This document shows positions 1-7,777 of a stretch of 64,000 nt of DNA, in pieces. The notes under the pieces are model-generated. The model was not told the DNA's origin. It did no database searches and saw only the letters and a list, made by a program, of their open reading frames with translations. The position numbers and the translations under genes were made by a program. Each line of letters starts with the position of its first letter. The first letter of the stretch is position 1. The stretch is from positions 2,556,384 through 2,620,383 of the forward strand of contig NZ_CP017006.1 in assembly GCF_001719125.1 (NCBI RefSeq), in the 5' to 3' direction. Source of the DNA: Sulfolobus sp. A20 (GTDB lineage: Archaea; Thermoproteota; Thermoprotei_A; Sulfolobales; Sulfolobaceae).

Positions 1-2
1 AT

Positions 3-1292
3 GAAATCATTGAATTCCCATCTATCTTAAGTGAGGAATGGAACTTAACGTTATTCCTTAAGGGGAGGGGTTTAGAGAAATCTCATGAATTTCAGGTTAA
101 AATTAATACTTCCTTTAATTCCTTTTCGTTCAGATCGGAAATTCATAAGCATTATAACATAATTTCTAAAATAGAGAGACAATATGGACAGTTAGACCAT
201 AACTCTGCCTTAGCTTTAGCTTTTATATTAGACAACGGATTCTCAGAAGTCTTCCTATATAAAGATAAGAAATATGAGAAGTTAAACCTTCATATTGCGA
301 GGAGTAACTGGGATGATGAATTCATTAGATTAATAAAATACGTAAAGGATAGCCAAACATATCTAGTATTCTTATTGGACGACCTATATGACGATCAAGG
401 TAAGAATGAGTTCAGTGAGGGGATATTTACGCAATCATTATTACCCCCAGATGAGGCTTTGAGAAAGGTAGGAGTCATTAGCTCTTTAACAGGTTACCCA
501 ATGTTATATAACTACGTCTCTAACGTAATAAGACAATTTAAGGTTAAGCTGTTAGGCATTATTGGTAAAAGCGATGAAAGAGATTACTTACTGTTCGCTA
601 AGATCTTACCTATCATATACAAGCGTAAGTTCAAGCTACCAAAATTTCTAATCCATAAGAGGAGTATGATTAAAGAAATTAACGTTGATAAGGCAATAGA
701 CCTATCCTTAACTCAAGGAGACGTAGTAATAAAACTTCATAACGAGGACCCTGAAAAATATTTAGACAAAGTAAAGGTAAACGCACTGAAGTGCTTCACG
801 CTCACTCTTAACCCTTCACGTAATATTAGCTTTCCAGTAATTAGGAAAGATATTTCATCAGATGACCTATTGACTATAGTAAACTCAATTGACGGAGAGT
901 ATACCTTTGATTTTTTGGGTACACATTCCCACTTCTTAAAAGTAAACAAGGGTTTGATAGTATTCTCTCCAAAGTATAGATGTAAACATTTAATTTTCAA
1001 TTACACTGGAGTTTACAATAGTCAACATAGTAATAAGATCGCAACATATCTAGGAGTAGCTAGCGGGAATAGGACAAGTGAGAACTTAGAGATCCCATCA
1101 TATCTATTTAGGCAGGAGCATATTTTGGGAATAATCCACTTAATGAAGAATGGCTTCGTTGAGTTGTTCCACGTTTCGAGATCGTATCCTCATAAAAGAG
1201 TTTTAATAAGGGCGCTAGAGGAAGTTAAATTGCCGTTTGAGGCGTGGGTAGAGAGTCAAGCCGTTTACACTGATAGATGGTCCCTAATTTGA
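3..1292 (+). CDS. 5'-truncated protein, possibly a divergent short Argonaute (MID-PIWI)
   Basis: The reading frame is open from the first bases of the window to the stop at 1290-1292, so the gene starts upstream; about 430 codons are visible. No family is certain. Features that recall a PIWI domain are the stretch around LIHKRSMIKEI (a beta strand followed by an acidic helix start, like the 'HRDG..' strand of PIWI), a long C-terminal helical/strand region with HILGIIHLMKNG, and a C-terminus ending in hydrophobic residues (RWSLI), which Argonautes usually do. No DEDX catalytic tetrad can be assigned, so if it is an Argonaute it is inactive. A second gene follows within 10 bases, and an McrBC-type restriction pair follows on the same strand. 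In Sulfolobus islandicus an inactive short Argonaute works with two partner proteins in abortive antiviral defence; membership here is inference only. Confidence 0.75.
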   Translation, partial: EIIEFPSILSEEWNLTLFLKGRGLEKSHEFQVKINTSFNSFSFRSEIHKHYNIISKIERQYGQLDHNSALALAFILDNGFSEVFLYKDKKYEKLNLHIARSNWDDEFIRLIKYVKDSQTYLVFLLDDLYDDQGKNEFSEGIFTQSLLPPDEALRKVGVISSLTGYPMLYNYVSNVIRQFKVKLLGIIGKSDERDYLLFAKILPIIYKRKFKLPKFLIHKRSMIKEINVDKAIDLSLTQGDVVIKLHNEDPEKYLDKVKVNALKCFTLTLNPSRNISFPVIRKDISSDDLLTIVNSIDGEYTFDFLGTHSHFLKVNKGLIVFSPKYRCKHLIFNYTGVYNSQHSNKIATYLGVASGNRTSENLEIPSYLFRQEHILGIIHLMKNGFVELFHVSRSYPHKRVLIRALEEVKLPFEAWVESQAVYTDRWSLI

Positions 1293-1302
1293 GGTGACCT
1301 TT

Positions 1303-2106
1303 TTGAATCTGGCCATAGACGACATTGAAGAGATAGAAGAAATATATGAAGTATTAGAGAAATTAACTAATAGTCTCAAAAAGCTAAGTTGGGTTGAGGA
1401 ATATAAGGCTAGCCTAGGTTTCACACTTAAAAATAATAATATTAACGTTAAGATAAAGAAGAGGGATGCTGAACTCTCCCTACCCTTAGATCTCATAGAT
1501 AAAGCTGAGAGCATTTTTAGGGAAATTATGGGTTTTGAAGTTAACCTGGTGATTAACGACAATCCTTTACTAATACATAGGGTTGTCGACAATTTCGCCA
1601 AGAATTTCAAATATATTGAGATAAACCATAATAGTATAGGCTTAGGAAGTAACGATAGGGCTCATTTCATCCTCGTTAACTGTTTCGACCAGATGGACAT
1701 TTTACGTGATATCTTGACTACTAAGTTGTGGTTCAGTAAAGCCTTTTTGGACTGCAGTCACATCAGCAACGATCTTTTGAGTTTTATTATTAGGAGTAAA
1801 GTTTACTTCAGGGAGTTGAAGGTGAATAGTGATGGTGTACTAATTTACTTTAACTCTTTCGAGGAACAGACATATGATAAAGAGTTTAAGGTAGTCTTTT
1901 CCCCTCCCTCTTCATTTAATGGAGAATTCCTTTATGGCTTACTTAAGAGAGAGATCAGAGTACCTAAAGTGGAGTTGGTCGCCATCGATCATCAACTGAG
2001 CAAAGAAAATGGGGAGTTAATACCTAATTTAGAAAATCCCCAAGGCTATAAGAAGCTGTGCATATACTTTATAGAAGGTAAGAGATATCTGACTTACAAC
2101 TGTTAA
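1303..2106 (+). CDS. Unknown partner protein of the upstream gene
   Basis: A 267-codon protein starting with acidic helices (MNLAIDDIEEIEEIYEVLEK) and followed by mixed alpha/beta sequence without a recognisable catalytic motif. The start chosen is TTG at 1303, because a strong Shine-Dalgarno sequence GAGGTGA (1291-1297) overlaps the stop of the previous gene and sits five bases upstream; the GTG at 1294 lies inside that site. The tight coupling means it is co-translated with the upstream gene and is probably its functional partner. If the upstream gene is a short Argonaute, this could be an Aga1-like accessory protein, but that rests on context alone. Confidence 0.7.
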   Translation: MNLAIDDIEEIEEIYEVLEKLTNSLKKLSWVEEYKASLGFTLKNNNINVKIKKRDAELSLPLDLIDKAESIFREIMGFEVNLVINDNPLLIHRVVDNFAKNFKYIEINHNSIGLGSNDRAHFILVNCFDQMDILRDILTTKLWFSKAFLDCSHISNDLLSFIIRSKVYFRELKVNSDGVLIYFNSFEEQTYDKEFKVVFSPPSSFNGEFLYGLLKREIRVPKVELVAIDHQLSKENGELIPNLENPQGYKKLCIYFIEGKRYLTYNC

Positions 2107-2290
2107 GCAATCTAAAAATTGCTGAGTGGGGAAATCAACTCTATTAACATAATTAAATAGATGACCAAAAATTTTTCTTCTGTAAAGAAAAAATCTATTT
2201 TATACTAAAAGCTGTTTTCCACATTATGTGTTAATTGTGGTCATAGGAATGATAGAATTTTAACCATTAACCTTCTTAATTCTTCTCGAC

Positions 2291-2320
2291 TTCTCCTCAA
2301 ACAAGAATCAATGAGGAGAA
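2291..2320. repeat. Perfect inverted repeat (hairpin)
   Basis: TTCTCCTCA (2291-2299) and TGAGGAGAA (2312-2320) form a perfect 9-bp stem with a 12-base loop, followed at once by a second small palindrome CCCTATAAGGG (2321-2331). It lies in the 300-base gene-free stretch 2107-2407, where nothing else was recognised. It could be a terminator for the upstream pair or the hairpin of a lost IS200/IS605-type end. Confidence 0.45.
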
Positions 2321-2407
2321 CCCTATAAGGGTAAGGTCAAGTAATTTTTATCTCTCTTTTCCTTTAAATTATATAAGACATTTACACTAATTTTCTTAAT
2401 AATTTAA

Positions 2408-2923
2408 TGGACTGGTTGGTCGGAGGATATAAATGAGGTTAGGGGAAGGAAAAGATTTGAGAGAGCAGTAAAGGTCTTTAGAGATCTTAGCTTGCTTGAA
2501 GGGGATTACATAATCTTAGAGTTACCGGTGATTGGTGAAATAGCCTCAACCAAAGCGTTACTAGAAAAAGGTTCTAATGTTAAGCTAATAATAACGGATT
2601 TTGAAGTATTAGAAAAGGCTAAGCAATTCTCTGAATAGATCTTAGGTTACGAGGTTAGGACAACTAATGTGATGGAGGCTCATAAGCTTAACTGTTAAAA
2701 AATGTTAATGTGCAGAAATTCTCTTCCACTTTTCAACTTAAAGTATGATAAGGATCTTAGCTTCTTTCTAGTTAATCTTAAGTTATGTAAGATCTTTTTC
2801 AGAGAAGTTTCGCTGTTCAAGTACGGAGAATATAGGGGAGTAATTATGTTTAAAGGGCGCAGAAGGACAATAAGGTCAAGAGGTTGTTTTAGGAGTACAA
2901 GAAAAGTGGTGAAAACTTATTAG
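2408..2923 (+). pseudogene. Broken SAM-dependent methyltransferase-like gene
   Basis: One frame reads WTGWSEDINEVRGRKRFERA, then a strand-helix series ending in VKLIITDFEVLEKAKQFSE before an in-frame TAG at about 2636. After the stop the same frame continues LGYEVRTTNVMEAHKLN, as expected at the post-motif-II acidic strand of a Rossmann methyltransferase, and then more stops occur. A 73-codon open stretch (2702-2923) is part of this debris and not an independent gene. The family call is from pattern only: the first glycine-rich SAM loop appears replaced by ELPVIGEIAS. The gene is clearly non-functional. Confidence 0.45.
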
Positions 2924-2949
2924 GGTGTGAGAGTAATACCTATACAAAA

Positions 2950-4650
2950 ATGTATGGAAAGTGGTTAAACACTAGAAAAGCAATAGGTTTTGATCTTGAC
3001 AGCTACGAAGATGAGAATATTCAAAAGATAATAGATTTCATAAAGAAAGCAGTGGAAAAAAAGAACTTTTACCTATGCTTCTTCGAAGGCGGTATAGAAC
3101 ATTGGATCAATTCAATAAAGTATTCCCTAGAAGGAGAGATCGGATATACCTTATGGGGAGATCCAGGGGAAAACAAGGGACAAGATGAGATGACAGGTTT
3201 TAGTTTTGCCACTCTAGTAAACAAGTATCGTGAGGGTCACATAAAAATAGAAAATGGAGCTGTGAAATTAGCCCCTGATATTCATCCATTGATTGGCGTA
3301 TTTTACGCCACTAAAAAAGACTCTGGCGAAAAGTCTGGAGTCCTCGGCTTTGGTATAGTAACTGATATTGATTTTGACGTCTACAGAAACTTTAAGGGAT
3401 GGAAAGAGGATAATGATAAGCTATGGTTAGTTAGGTTTAGGATCAAAGTTCTCTACTTGAATGACTCAATACGAAATAATTTAGGTAACCCCGATAAGTG
3501 GAGTGGTGATAATATAGAGGGATTTGCCGGGTTCCGTACAAATCAATGCTTTGATGTGAATAAGAATAATAGTATCGTAAATGTATTAATGCCTTATATT
3601 CAAGATAAATTAGATCAAGGAGTTAGGACTACGTTAGAGTTATACCGTTCTCCACAAGATAATAAGACTAAAACGACTCAATTACAAGTACTAGAGTGTA
3701 AGGAAAATGGCTTTAAACCAGACTATAACTCGCTCTATCTCAATATAGATAAATACTCTGACATTAGTAATCCATTAGACTTTATCAAAACGGCTATGAG
3801 TGTGGGAAACGTATTATTTGTAGGACCCCCTGGCACTGGTAAAACGACTTTAGCTACTTACTTAGTGAGAGAACTGGTCGGGGATAATAAGGAATGTTAC
3901 ACTGTAACCACTGCAAATTCGTTGTGGTTTAGGAGACACGTGATAGGCGGAGAAAGTCTGTATGAGAAGGGAGTGATATGGAGGAGTGGGCTATTCATAC
4001 GGGCTTACAACAAGGCAAGTAAGATAACCGGAGACGGCTTATACTTTGTTGTCATAGATGAGATTAACAGAGCTGATGTTGATAAGGCTTTTGGGGAATT
4101 ATTTACAATGTTTTCCAGCTTTAACCCTGACGAGTGGAAGATACCTTCATCACTAATAGATGAGATAAAGAGTTATGGATCATCAATTGATGGTGAGGCT
4201 GGTGAATTCTTAGAAAACTACAAAAATAATGGGGATTCACCATTACGGAAGATAAGGATTATAGCTACAATGAACCTTGTTGACGTTAAGAACTTATTCT
4301 ATTTGGGAGAGGCTATCTTGAGGAGGTTTACAATATTTAATTTTGGATATCCAAATGAAGCTGAGGACGTGGAGAAATTTGCTGAAAACCTTGATCAAAA
4401 TGAAAAGAAAGATATAACTGACATAGTTAAAAAGTTAAGGAAAGAGTTTAATAATGATGGGGAGCTGAGTACTGAGGGAATAACTTTTAACATTTCTCCA
4501 GCTTCCGTAAGAAAGGCGTTACTCTTATACTCCAAATTACCAAAAGATAAACGCAACGTTGACACCTTCATTTGGCTACTGAGATCTTCATTAGGTACGA
4601 TCGATAGTAGGATTATCGATAAGTTTGATGAGATAATCAGAAGGAGGTAA
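2950..4650 (+). CDS. McrB-like AAA+ GTPase of a type IV (McrBC-like) restriction system
   Basis: A 566-aa motor subunit expected to drive a McrC-type nuclease on modified or foreign DNA. Residues 1-240 form a target-recognition-type N-terminal domain. The AAA+ core follows: Walker A GPPGTGKT at 292-299, Walker B FVVIDEIN at 366-373, and the McrB-type MNxxD nucleotide-specificity motif (MNLVD, 441-445), with LRRF near 457-460 as likely arginine finger. The stop overlaps the Shine-Dalgarno region of the McrC-like gene 8 bases downstream, so the two form an operon. The N-terminal domain has a stand-alone homologue on the minus strand at 26276-26917 (shared (S/T)(F/L)EGEIG, GFG(I/V)(I/V)TD and end-of-domain helix), which shows that the domain is modular. 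Confidence 0.88.
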   Translation: MYGKWLNTRKAIGFDLDSYEDENIQKIIDFIKKAVEKKNFYLCFFEGGIEHWINSIKYSLEGEIGYTLWGDPGENKGQDEMTGFSFATLVNKYREGHIKIENGAVKLAPDIHPLIGVFYATKKDSGEKSGVLGFGIVTDIDFDVYRNFKGWKEDNDKLWLVRFRIKVLYLNDSIRNNLGNPDKWSGDNIEGFAGFRTNQCFDVNKNNSIVNVLMPYIQDKLDQGVRTTLELYRSPQDNKTKTTQLQVLECKENGFKPDYNSLYLNIDKYSDISNPLDFIKTAMSVGNVLFVGPPGTGKTTLATYLVRELVGDNKECYTVTTANSLWFRRHVIGGESLYEKGVIWRSGLFIRAYNKASKITGDGLYFVVIDEINRADVDKAFGELFTMFSSFNPDEWKIPSSLIDEIKSYGSSIDGEAGEFLENYKNNGDSPLRKIRIIATMNLVDVKNLFYLGEAILRRFTIFNFGYPNEAEDVEKFAENLDQNEKKDITDIVKKLRKEFNNDGELSTEGITFNISPASVRKALLLYSKLPKDKRNVDTFIWLLRSSLGTIDSRIIDKFDEIIRRR

Positions 4651-4657
4651 GGCCAAC

Positions 4658-5869
4658 TTGACGGAGAGGGATAAGGCATTACTGAATAAAATATCAGCAT
4701 TTTACTTACAATATACCGGCGTAATAAGGCTAAATGAACTTTTAGGAATCCAAAAGGTAGATATAGAAATAGAGAAAGTAAATAAGAACGTCTTGAATTA
4801 TATTAGGCTTTATGTAGCATATATAGCAGTAAAGGAGGTCTTGGAGTCAGCAAAAGAAGCATTGAAAGACAAATTAACGTATAGGGAGTTAAGCGTAGAA
4901 TATGCTAATCAAGTCTTAGGACAGTTAGACGTTGATAGGACAATTTTAGTCTTACCTCAGAAGTTATATTCATACTACACTTATAGGGAAGGGATGAATG
5001 CGCCAGAATATAGGGTGTTTGGAACAATCTTGAGATCAGTATATGAAATGGCGACAAGGCTTTTAAAAGGGTATGAGATTATTAATACAGACCTCCCAGA
5101 ATACTTCAACTTCATCGACAACTTTTGGACATCCCTAAACGAGCTAAAAGAAAAATACTTTAAACTATTCCCCGGAGGTTACTTCAGAGGGCCAATCTAC
5201 ACGGACCCACAGTGGTTGATAAGAGCTTATAAAGCGTATGAAGTGTTAAAGAAAAGGATAGAGATAGGCACTAGACCAGCTGAGATTAAAGAGAAAGAAG
5301 AGCTAGTATTGAAGTTGAAGTTCCTACTCTGGAGGCTATACGAAATTTACGTATTCTATTTACTAGCATCACTGCTCGAATCAGAAGGTTATAAAATTTC
5401 CAAGAGAGGGGAAAAATACGAAGCAACTAAGGATTCGAGGACATTATACTTTTACTTCAACTCAAGCCTTGAAGCGTCAAAACTAAGATCGGTAGATAAT
5501 ATAGTTAATGTGAAAAGGTTTAGGGGAAAACCCGATGTATCATTATCTAATAACTACTTAATACTTTTTGAGTGTAAGTACTCGAGTGAGCCTAGTTATA
5601 TAACTCTAGGTAGGTTTAAGATAATGGCGTATACTTATGAGTATGACCCTACTACAGCAATTTTAGTATATCCCGGATTAGGAGAGGATAACGAATATTA
5701 TGACGAGGAAGAGTTGGCAACAAGCGAGTTAGATAAAGTCGTTGAAAAGGAGGGATTTATAGAATTTCAATATAATGGTAAAAAGCTGTACATGATGAAG
5801 ATTGACCCCATTGATAGTGACTACATCAATAGGGAGAGGTTAAAAAGAGTCTTAGAGAATTTAGTCTAG
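4658..5869 (+). CDS. McrC-like PD-(D/E)xK nuclease subunit
   Basis: A 403-aa protein with a long helical N-terminal half (residues 1-230) and a C-terminal restriction-endonuclease-fold domain. The catalytic motif is visible as GKPDVSL, a strand, then LILFECKYS, i.e. D...ExK near residues 290-305, followed by a conserved tyrosine-rich helix. The start is TTG at 4658, set by the excellent Shine-Dalgarno AAGGAGGT at 4641-4648. It follows the McrB-like gene in one operon, the standard arrangement for McrBC-like systems, where the AAA+ ring translocates DNA and this subunit cuts. Confidence 0.85.
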   Translation: MTERDKALLNKISAFYLQYTGVIRLNELLGIQKVDIEIEKVNKNVLNYIRLYVAYIAVKEVLESAKEALKDKLTYRELSVEYANQVLGQLDVDRTILVLPQKLYSYYTYREGMNAPEYRVFGTILRSVYEMATRLLKGYEIINTDLPEYFNFIDNFWTSLNELKEKYFKLFPGGYFRGPIYTDPQWLIRAYKAYEVLKKRIEIGTRPAEIKEKEELVLKLKFLLWRLYEIYVFYLLASLLESEGYKISKRGEKYEATKDSRTLYFYFNSSLEASKLRSVDNIVNVKRFRGKPDVSLSNNYLILFECKYSSEPSYITLGRFKIMAYTYEYDPTTAILVYPGLGEDNEYYDEEELATSELDKVVEKEGFIEFQYNGKKLYMMKIDPIDSDYINRERLKRVLENLV

Positions 5870-5919
5870 TACAATTCTTTCACCTAACACTCCCTCATAT
5901 ATACTTTAAACTATCTAAC

Positions 5920-6039
5920 ATGATACTCAAAAAAGTAAGGGGATTGGAGGTAATATTTCCAGATGAGAAGACAATGGAAAAAATCCTAAGAAAGGCTAAT
6001 GTAAAAGAGGAAGAAATTAAGGAATGGGAAATAAAATAG
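5920..6039 (+). CDS. Possible 39-aa small protein
   Basis: ATG at 5920 opens a short frame, MILKKVRGLEVIFPDEKTME..., ending in a charged helix KEEEIKEWEIK. The composition (lysine/glutamate-rich, no rare codons) is like real Sulfolobus protein, but no Shine-Dalgarno or clear TATA box was found and no family was recognised. It may be a remnant of a longer gene. The rest of the gene-free stretch to 6680 holds IS scraps, a repeat and a GC-rich block listed separately. Confidence 0.3.
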   Translation: MILKKVRGLEVIFPDEKTMEKILRKANVKEEEIKEWEIK

Positions 6040-6287
6040 GAATGAATAATAACCTCTATATGTCCTCAAGCTCATACATACAATCACAAAAATATAATTA
6101 CACTGGAAATGAATATCGTGCCAAAGGTTTAATTCATTCATAAGAGGATAACGAAAAGGTGGGAAGCATCACCTTTTAAAACAAACGTGAACAACAATTT
6201 TTATTATATGCAAAATTTTTTTTGATAAAGGCATCTAATCTTGAATTTGAACAACAATTCCGCTCTTGGTATAGTGTTATGATCAAG

Positions 6288-6342
6288 AAGCTATAAACTC
6301 TGGTTAAAGTCCCAATTCAAACTTCTACGTAATTGAGCGTTT
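6288..6342 (+). repeat. 55-bp direct repeat, copy 1 (left of vapBC)
   Basis: Starts AAGCTATAAA and ends AATTGAGCGTTT. It matches 7470-7524 with two mismatches. The two copies lie about 1.18 kb apart in the same orientation and bracket the vapBC pair. The identity of the repeat is unknown; no transposase or terminal inverted repeats belong to it. Confidence 0.75.
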
Positions 6343-6372
6343 CTAAGCTTACTACCTTTGTTACTCTCTTAT

Positions 6373-6420
6373 AAAGAAAGTTCAATTTATATCAAAATAA
6401 CTAAATCGTTGTCCACACTC
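6373..6420 (-). mobile_element. IS6-family end relic
   Basis: The sequence reads as the terminal 48 bases of the IS6-family element present elsewhere in this window (AAAGAAAGTTCAATTTATATC, then a degenerate TCGTTGTCCACACTC end), in inverted orientation. Only one end is left. It shows that the segment left of vapBC was once hit by this element. Confidence 0.6.
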
Positions 6421-6540
6421 GTTTGCCAGAGTAGATTACATTATTTTCATCAGACTACTGAAAATAGAGACGACTTGTGTCATACAACATTGTACACCTA
6501 AGTTAAGAGCCAGAAAGAAGTTTGACTTGTACATATGCTC

Positions 6541-6710
6541 AGTATATACTTTGAGGGGTTTGGGTTTCATCGGATCTCATATATATCAACCCTTGGGCTT
6601 CACGGGAGTCGAGCGAATTCTTCGCCCTCCTTCGCCCCATTAGCGGGATAACCCCAACCCACAGTGGGGAATCATCTTGGGCTATGCAAGCCTTTCGGGA
6701 TACATACCCA
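6541..6710. other. GC-rich block, IS-derived or structured RNA
   Basis: In otherwise AT-rich DNA this block is markedly GC-rich (CCTCCTTCGCCCC, CCCCAACCCACAGTGGGG and similar). The segment CCCCA...TGGGG forms a local hairpin. It runs into the last codons of vapC, whose C-terminus (MYPERLA) is unusual. Similar GC-rich patches elsewhere in the window are 3' remnants of tnpB-type elements, so that is the preferred reading on the minus strand; a structured RNA is the alternative. Identity was not proven. Confidence 0.35.
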
Positions 6711-7140
6711 CATCTTGCATTATGTAAAAAATATTAGTATGGAGTTGTATAAACTTAATTCTCTCACTGAAACTGCTTACCACGGGTTTACTTCTCAGCA
6801 CGTTATCATCTGTTACTAATACAAGGTTTTTGCGCTTAGCAATTAATAAATAAGATGCGTCATAGATCGTTAAATCCTCCTTTGAGGCTAGGTCAAACAC
6901 CTCTTCCTCTAGACCCTTTATTATATTAATAGGTATTACCTCCATCACCCTTCTTACTACTCTAATATACCTTTTGGACAAATCCTTACTGATTACCTTT
7001 AGCTTTGAGTATTCCTTCCATATAGCATTAATAGCCTCATATAGGGCTAGGTCCAACGTCTCTCCATCAGCTAAGAGTGTAACAGTGCCCCTTTTCATCA
7101 GGTTTATAATAGAACTTGCGTCAAATAGGTACTTACTCAA
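6682..7140 (-). CDS. vapC: VapC-family PIN-domain toxin
   Basis: A 152-aa PIN ribonuclease, the toxin half of a VapBC pair that cleaves RNA when released from its antitoxin. PIN acidic residues are visible: D7 (LFDASS), E35 (LYEAI), D94 (IYDASYLL) and D111/D112 (VTDD). It overlaps the antitoxin gene by four bases (7137-7140), typical for translationally coupled vapBC. The last residues run into a GC-rich probable IS remnant, so the natural C-terminus may have been replaced. An 18-bp piece of this gene (6768-6785) recurs inverted at 12482-12499 among other debris. Confidence 0.9.
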   Translation of the reverse strand: MSKYLFDASSIINLMKRGTVTLLADGETLDLALYEAINAIWKEYSKLKVISKDLSKRYIRVVRRVMEVIPINIIKGLEEEVFDLASKEDLTIYDASYLLIAKRKNLVLVTDDNVLRSKPVVSSFSERIKFIQLHTNIFYIMQDVGMYPERLA

Positions 7141-7367
7141 AGGTTATCCCTATCTTCACGTATTAATCTAGCAATCTCCTCGTCAGATATTTCTACTGTG
7201 CTTAACTCTTTGAGTTCCCCCTCTAACTCCTCCAATACTCTCCTCCTCACCTCCTCCTCTAGAGGCTTCCTAATTATTGGACCGGGCTTTATGCTATACT
7301 TATCCATTAAGTCTTTCAACTCACGGGGTATTTTGGCAGACACTGTTACATATTTTTTATTTTCCAT
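7137..7367 (-). CDS. vapB: VapB-family antitoxin
   Basis: A 76-aa antitoxin. The N-terminal strand (KYVTVSAKIPRELKDLMDKY) fits a ribbon-helix-helix/AbrB-like DNA-binding element, followed by a charged helix (PLEEEVRRRVLEELEGELKEL) that would wrap the VapC toxin. It is first in the operon and overlaps vapC by ATGA. A TATA box 22-29 bases upstream of the ATG indicates a leaderless transcript, and VapB-type proteins normally repress their own promoter. Confidence 0.88.
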   Translation of the reverse strand: MENKKYVTVSAKIPRELKDLMDKYSIKPGPIIRKPLEEEVRRRVLEELEGELKELSTVEISDEEIARLIREDRDNL

Positions 7368-7388
7368 AGTTTATTACTTAGTGTAGAC

Positions 7389-7396
7389 ATATATAA
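7389..7396 (-). promoter_or_regulatory. TATA box of vapBC
   Basis: ATATATAA on the plus strand (TTATATAT on the sense strand) sits 22-29 bases upstream of the vapB ATG. That spacing puts the transcription start at or next to the start codon (leaderless mRNA). Confidence 0.6.
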
Positions 7397-7469
7397 GGTT
7401 TACCCGCAATGTTATACCTTGAGTTCTTACCATATTAATCTTTACAACTAGCTGAGTATCCCTGTCATG

Positions 7470-7524
7470 AAGCTATAAATTCTGGTTAAGGTCCCAATTC
7501 AAACTTCTACGTAATTGAGCGTTT
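7470..7524 (+). repeat. 55-bp direct repeat, copy 2 (right of vapBC)
   Basis: Same orientation as 6288-6342 and two mismatches from it. It lies 100 bases upstream of vapB in the gene-free stretch 7368-7777, where nothing else was recognised apart from the vapB promoter. Confidence 0.75.
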
Positions 7525-7777
7525 TACTCTTTTGATTAGCTTCTCCTCCTTCCTCCTACCCCTTCTACCGATATGAAAAAAGGTTCAATAAGTTTTACTT
7601 TCATAACTACAATAGTAAAACTAGGAAACGTGTTTATTGGGAAACTCGTGACAACGTTTAGTCATTGACGCATATTCGTGCCTTAAGTTAGAAATTGTCT
7701 TATTATAAGGATATCACTACTCCCATCACCGAAAATTATCTTAGGTACGTCACTTCGCGTAATATCTACTTTCACTC

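Noticed and set aside
2702-2923. 73-codon frame
   Set aside because: Part of the methyltransferase relic, in the same frame after a stop; arginine-rich tail without family.
6541-6710. tRNA-like GC-rich block
   Set aside because: No acceptor-stem complementarity or TTCGA loop in the right place could be found; listed only as an unidentified GC-rich block.
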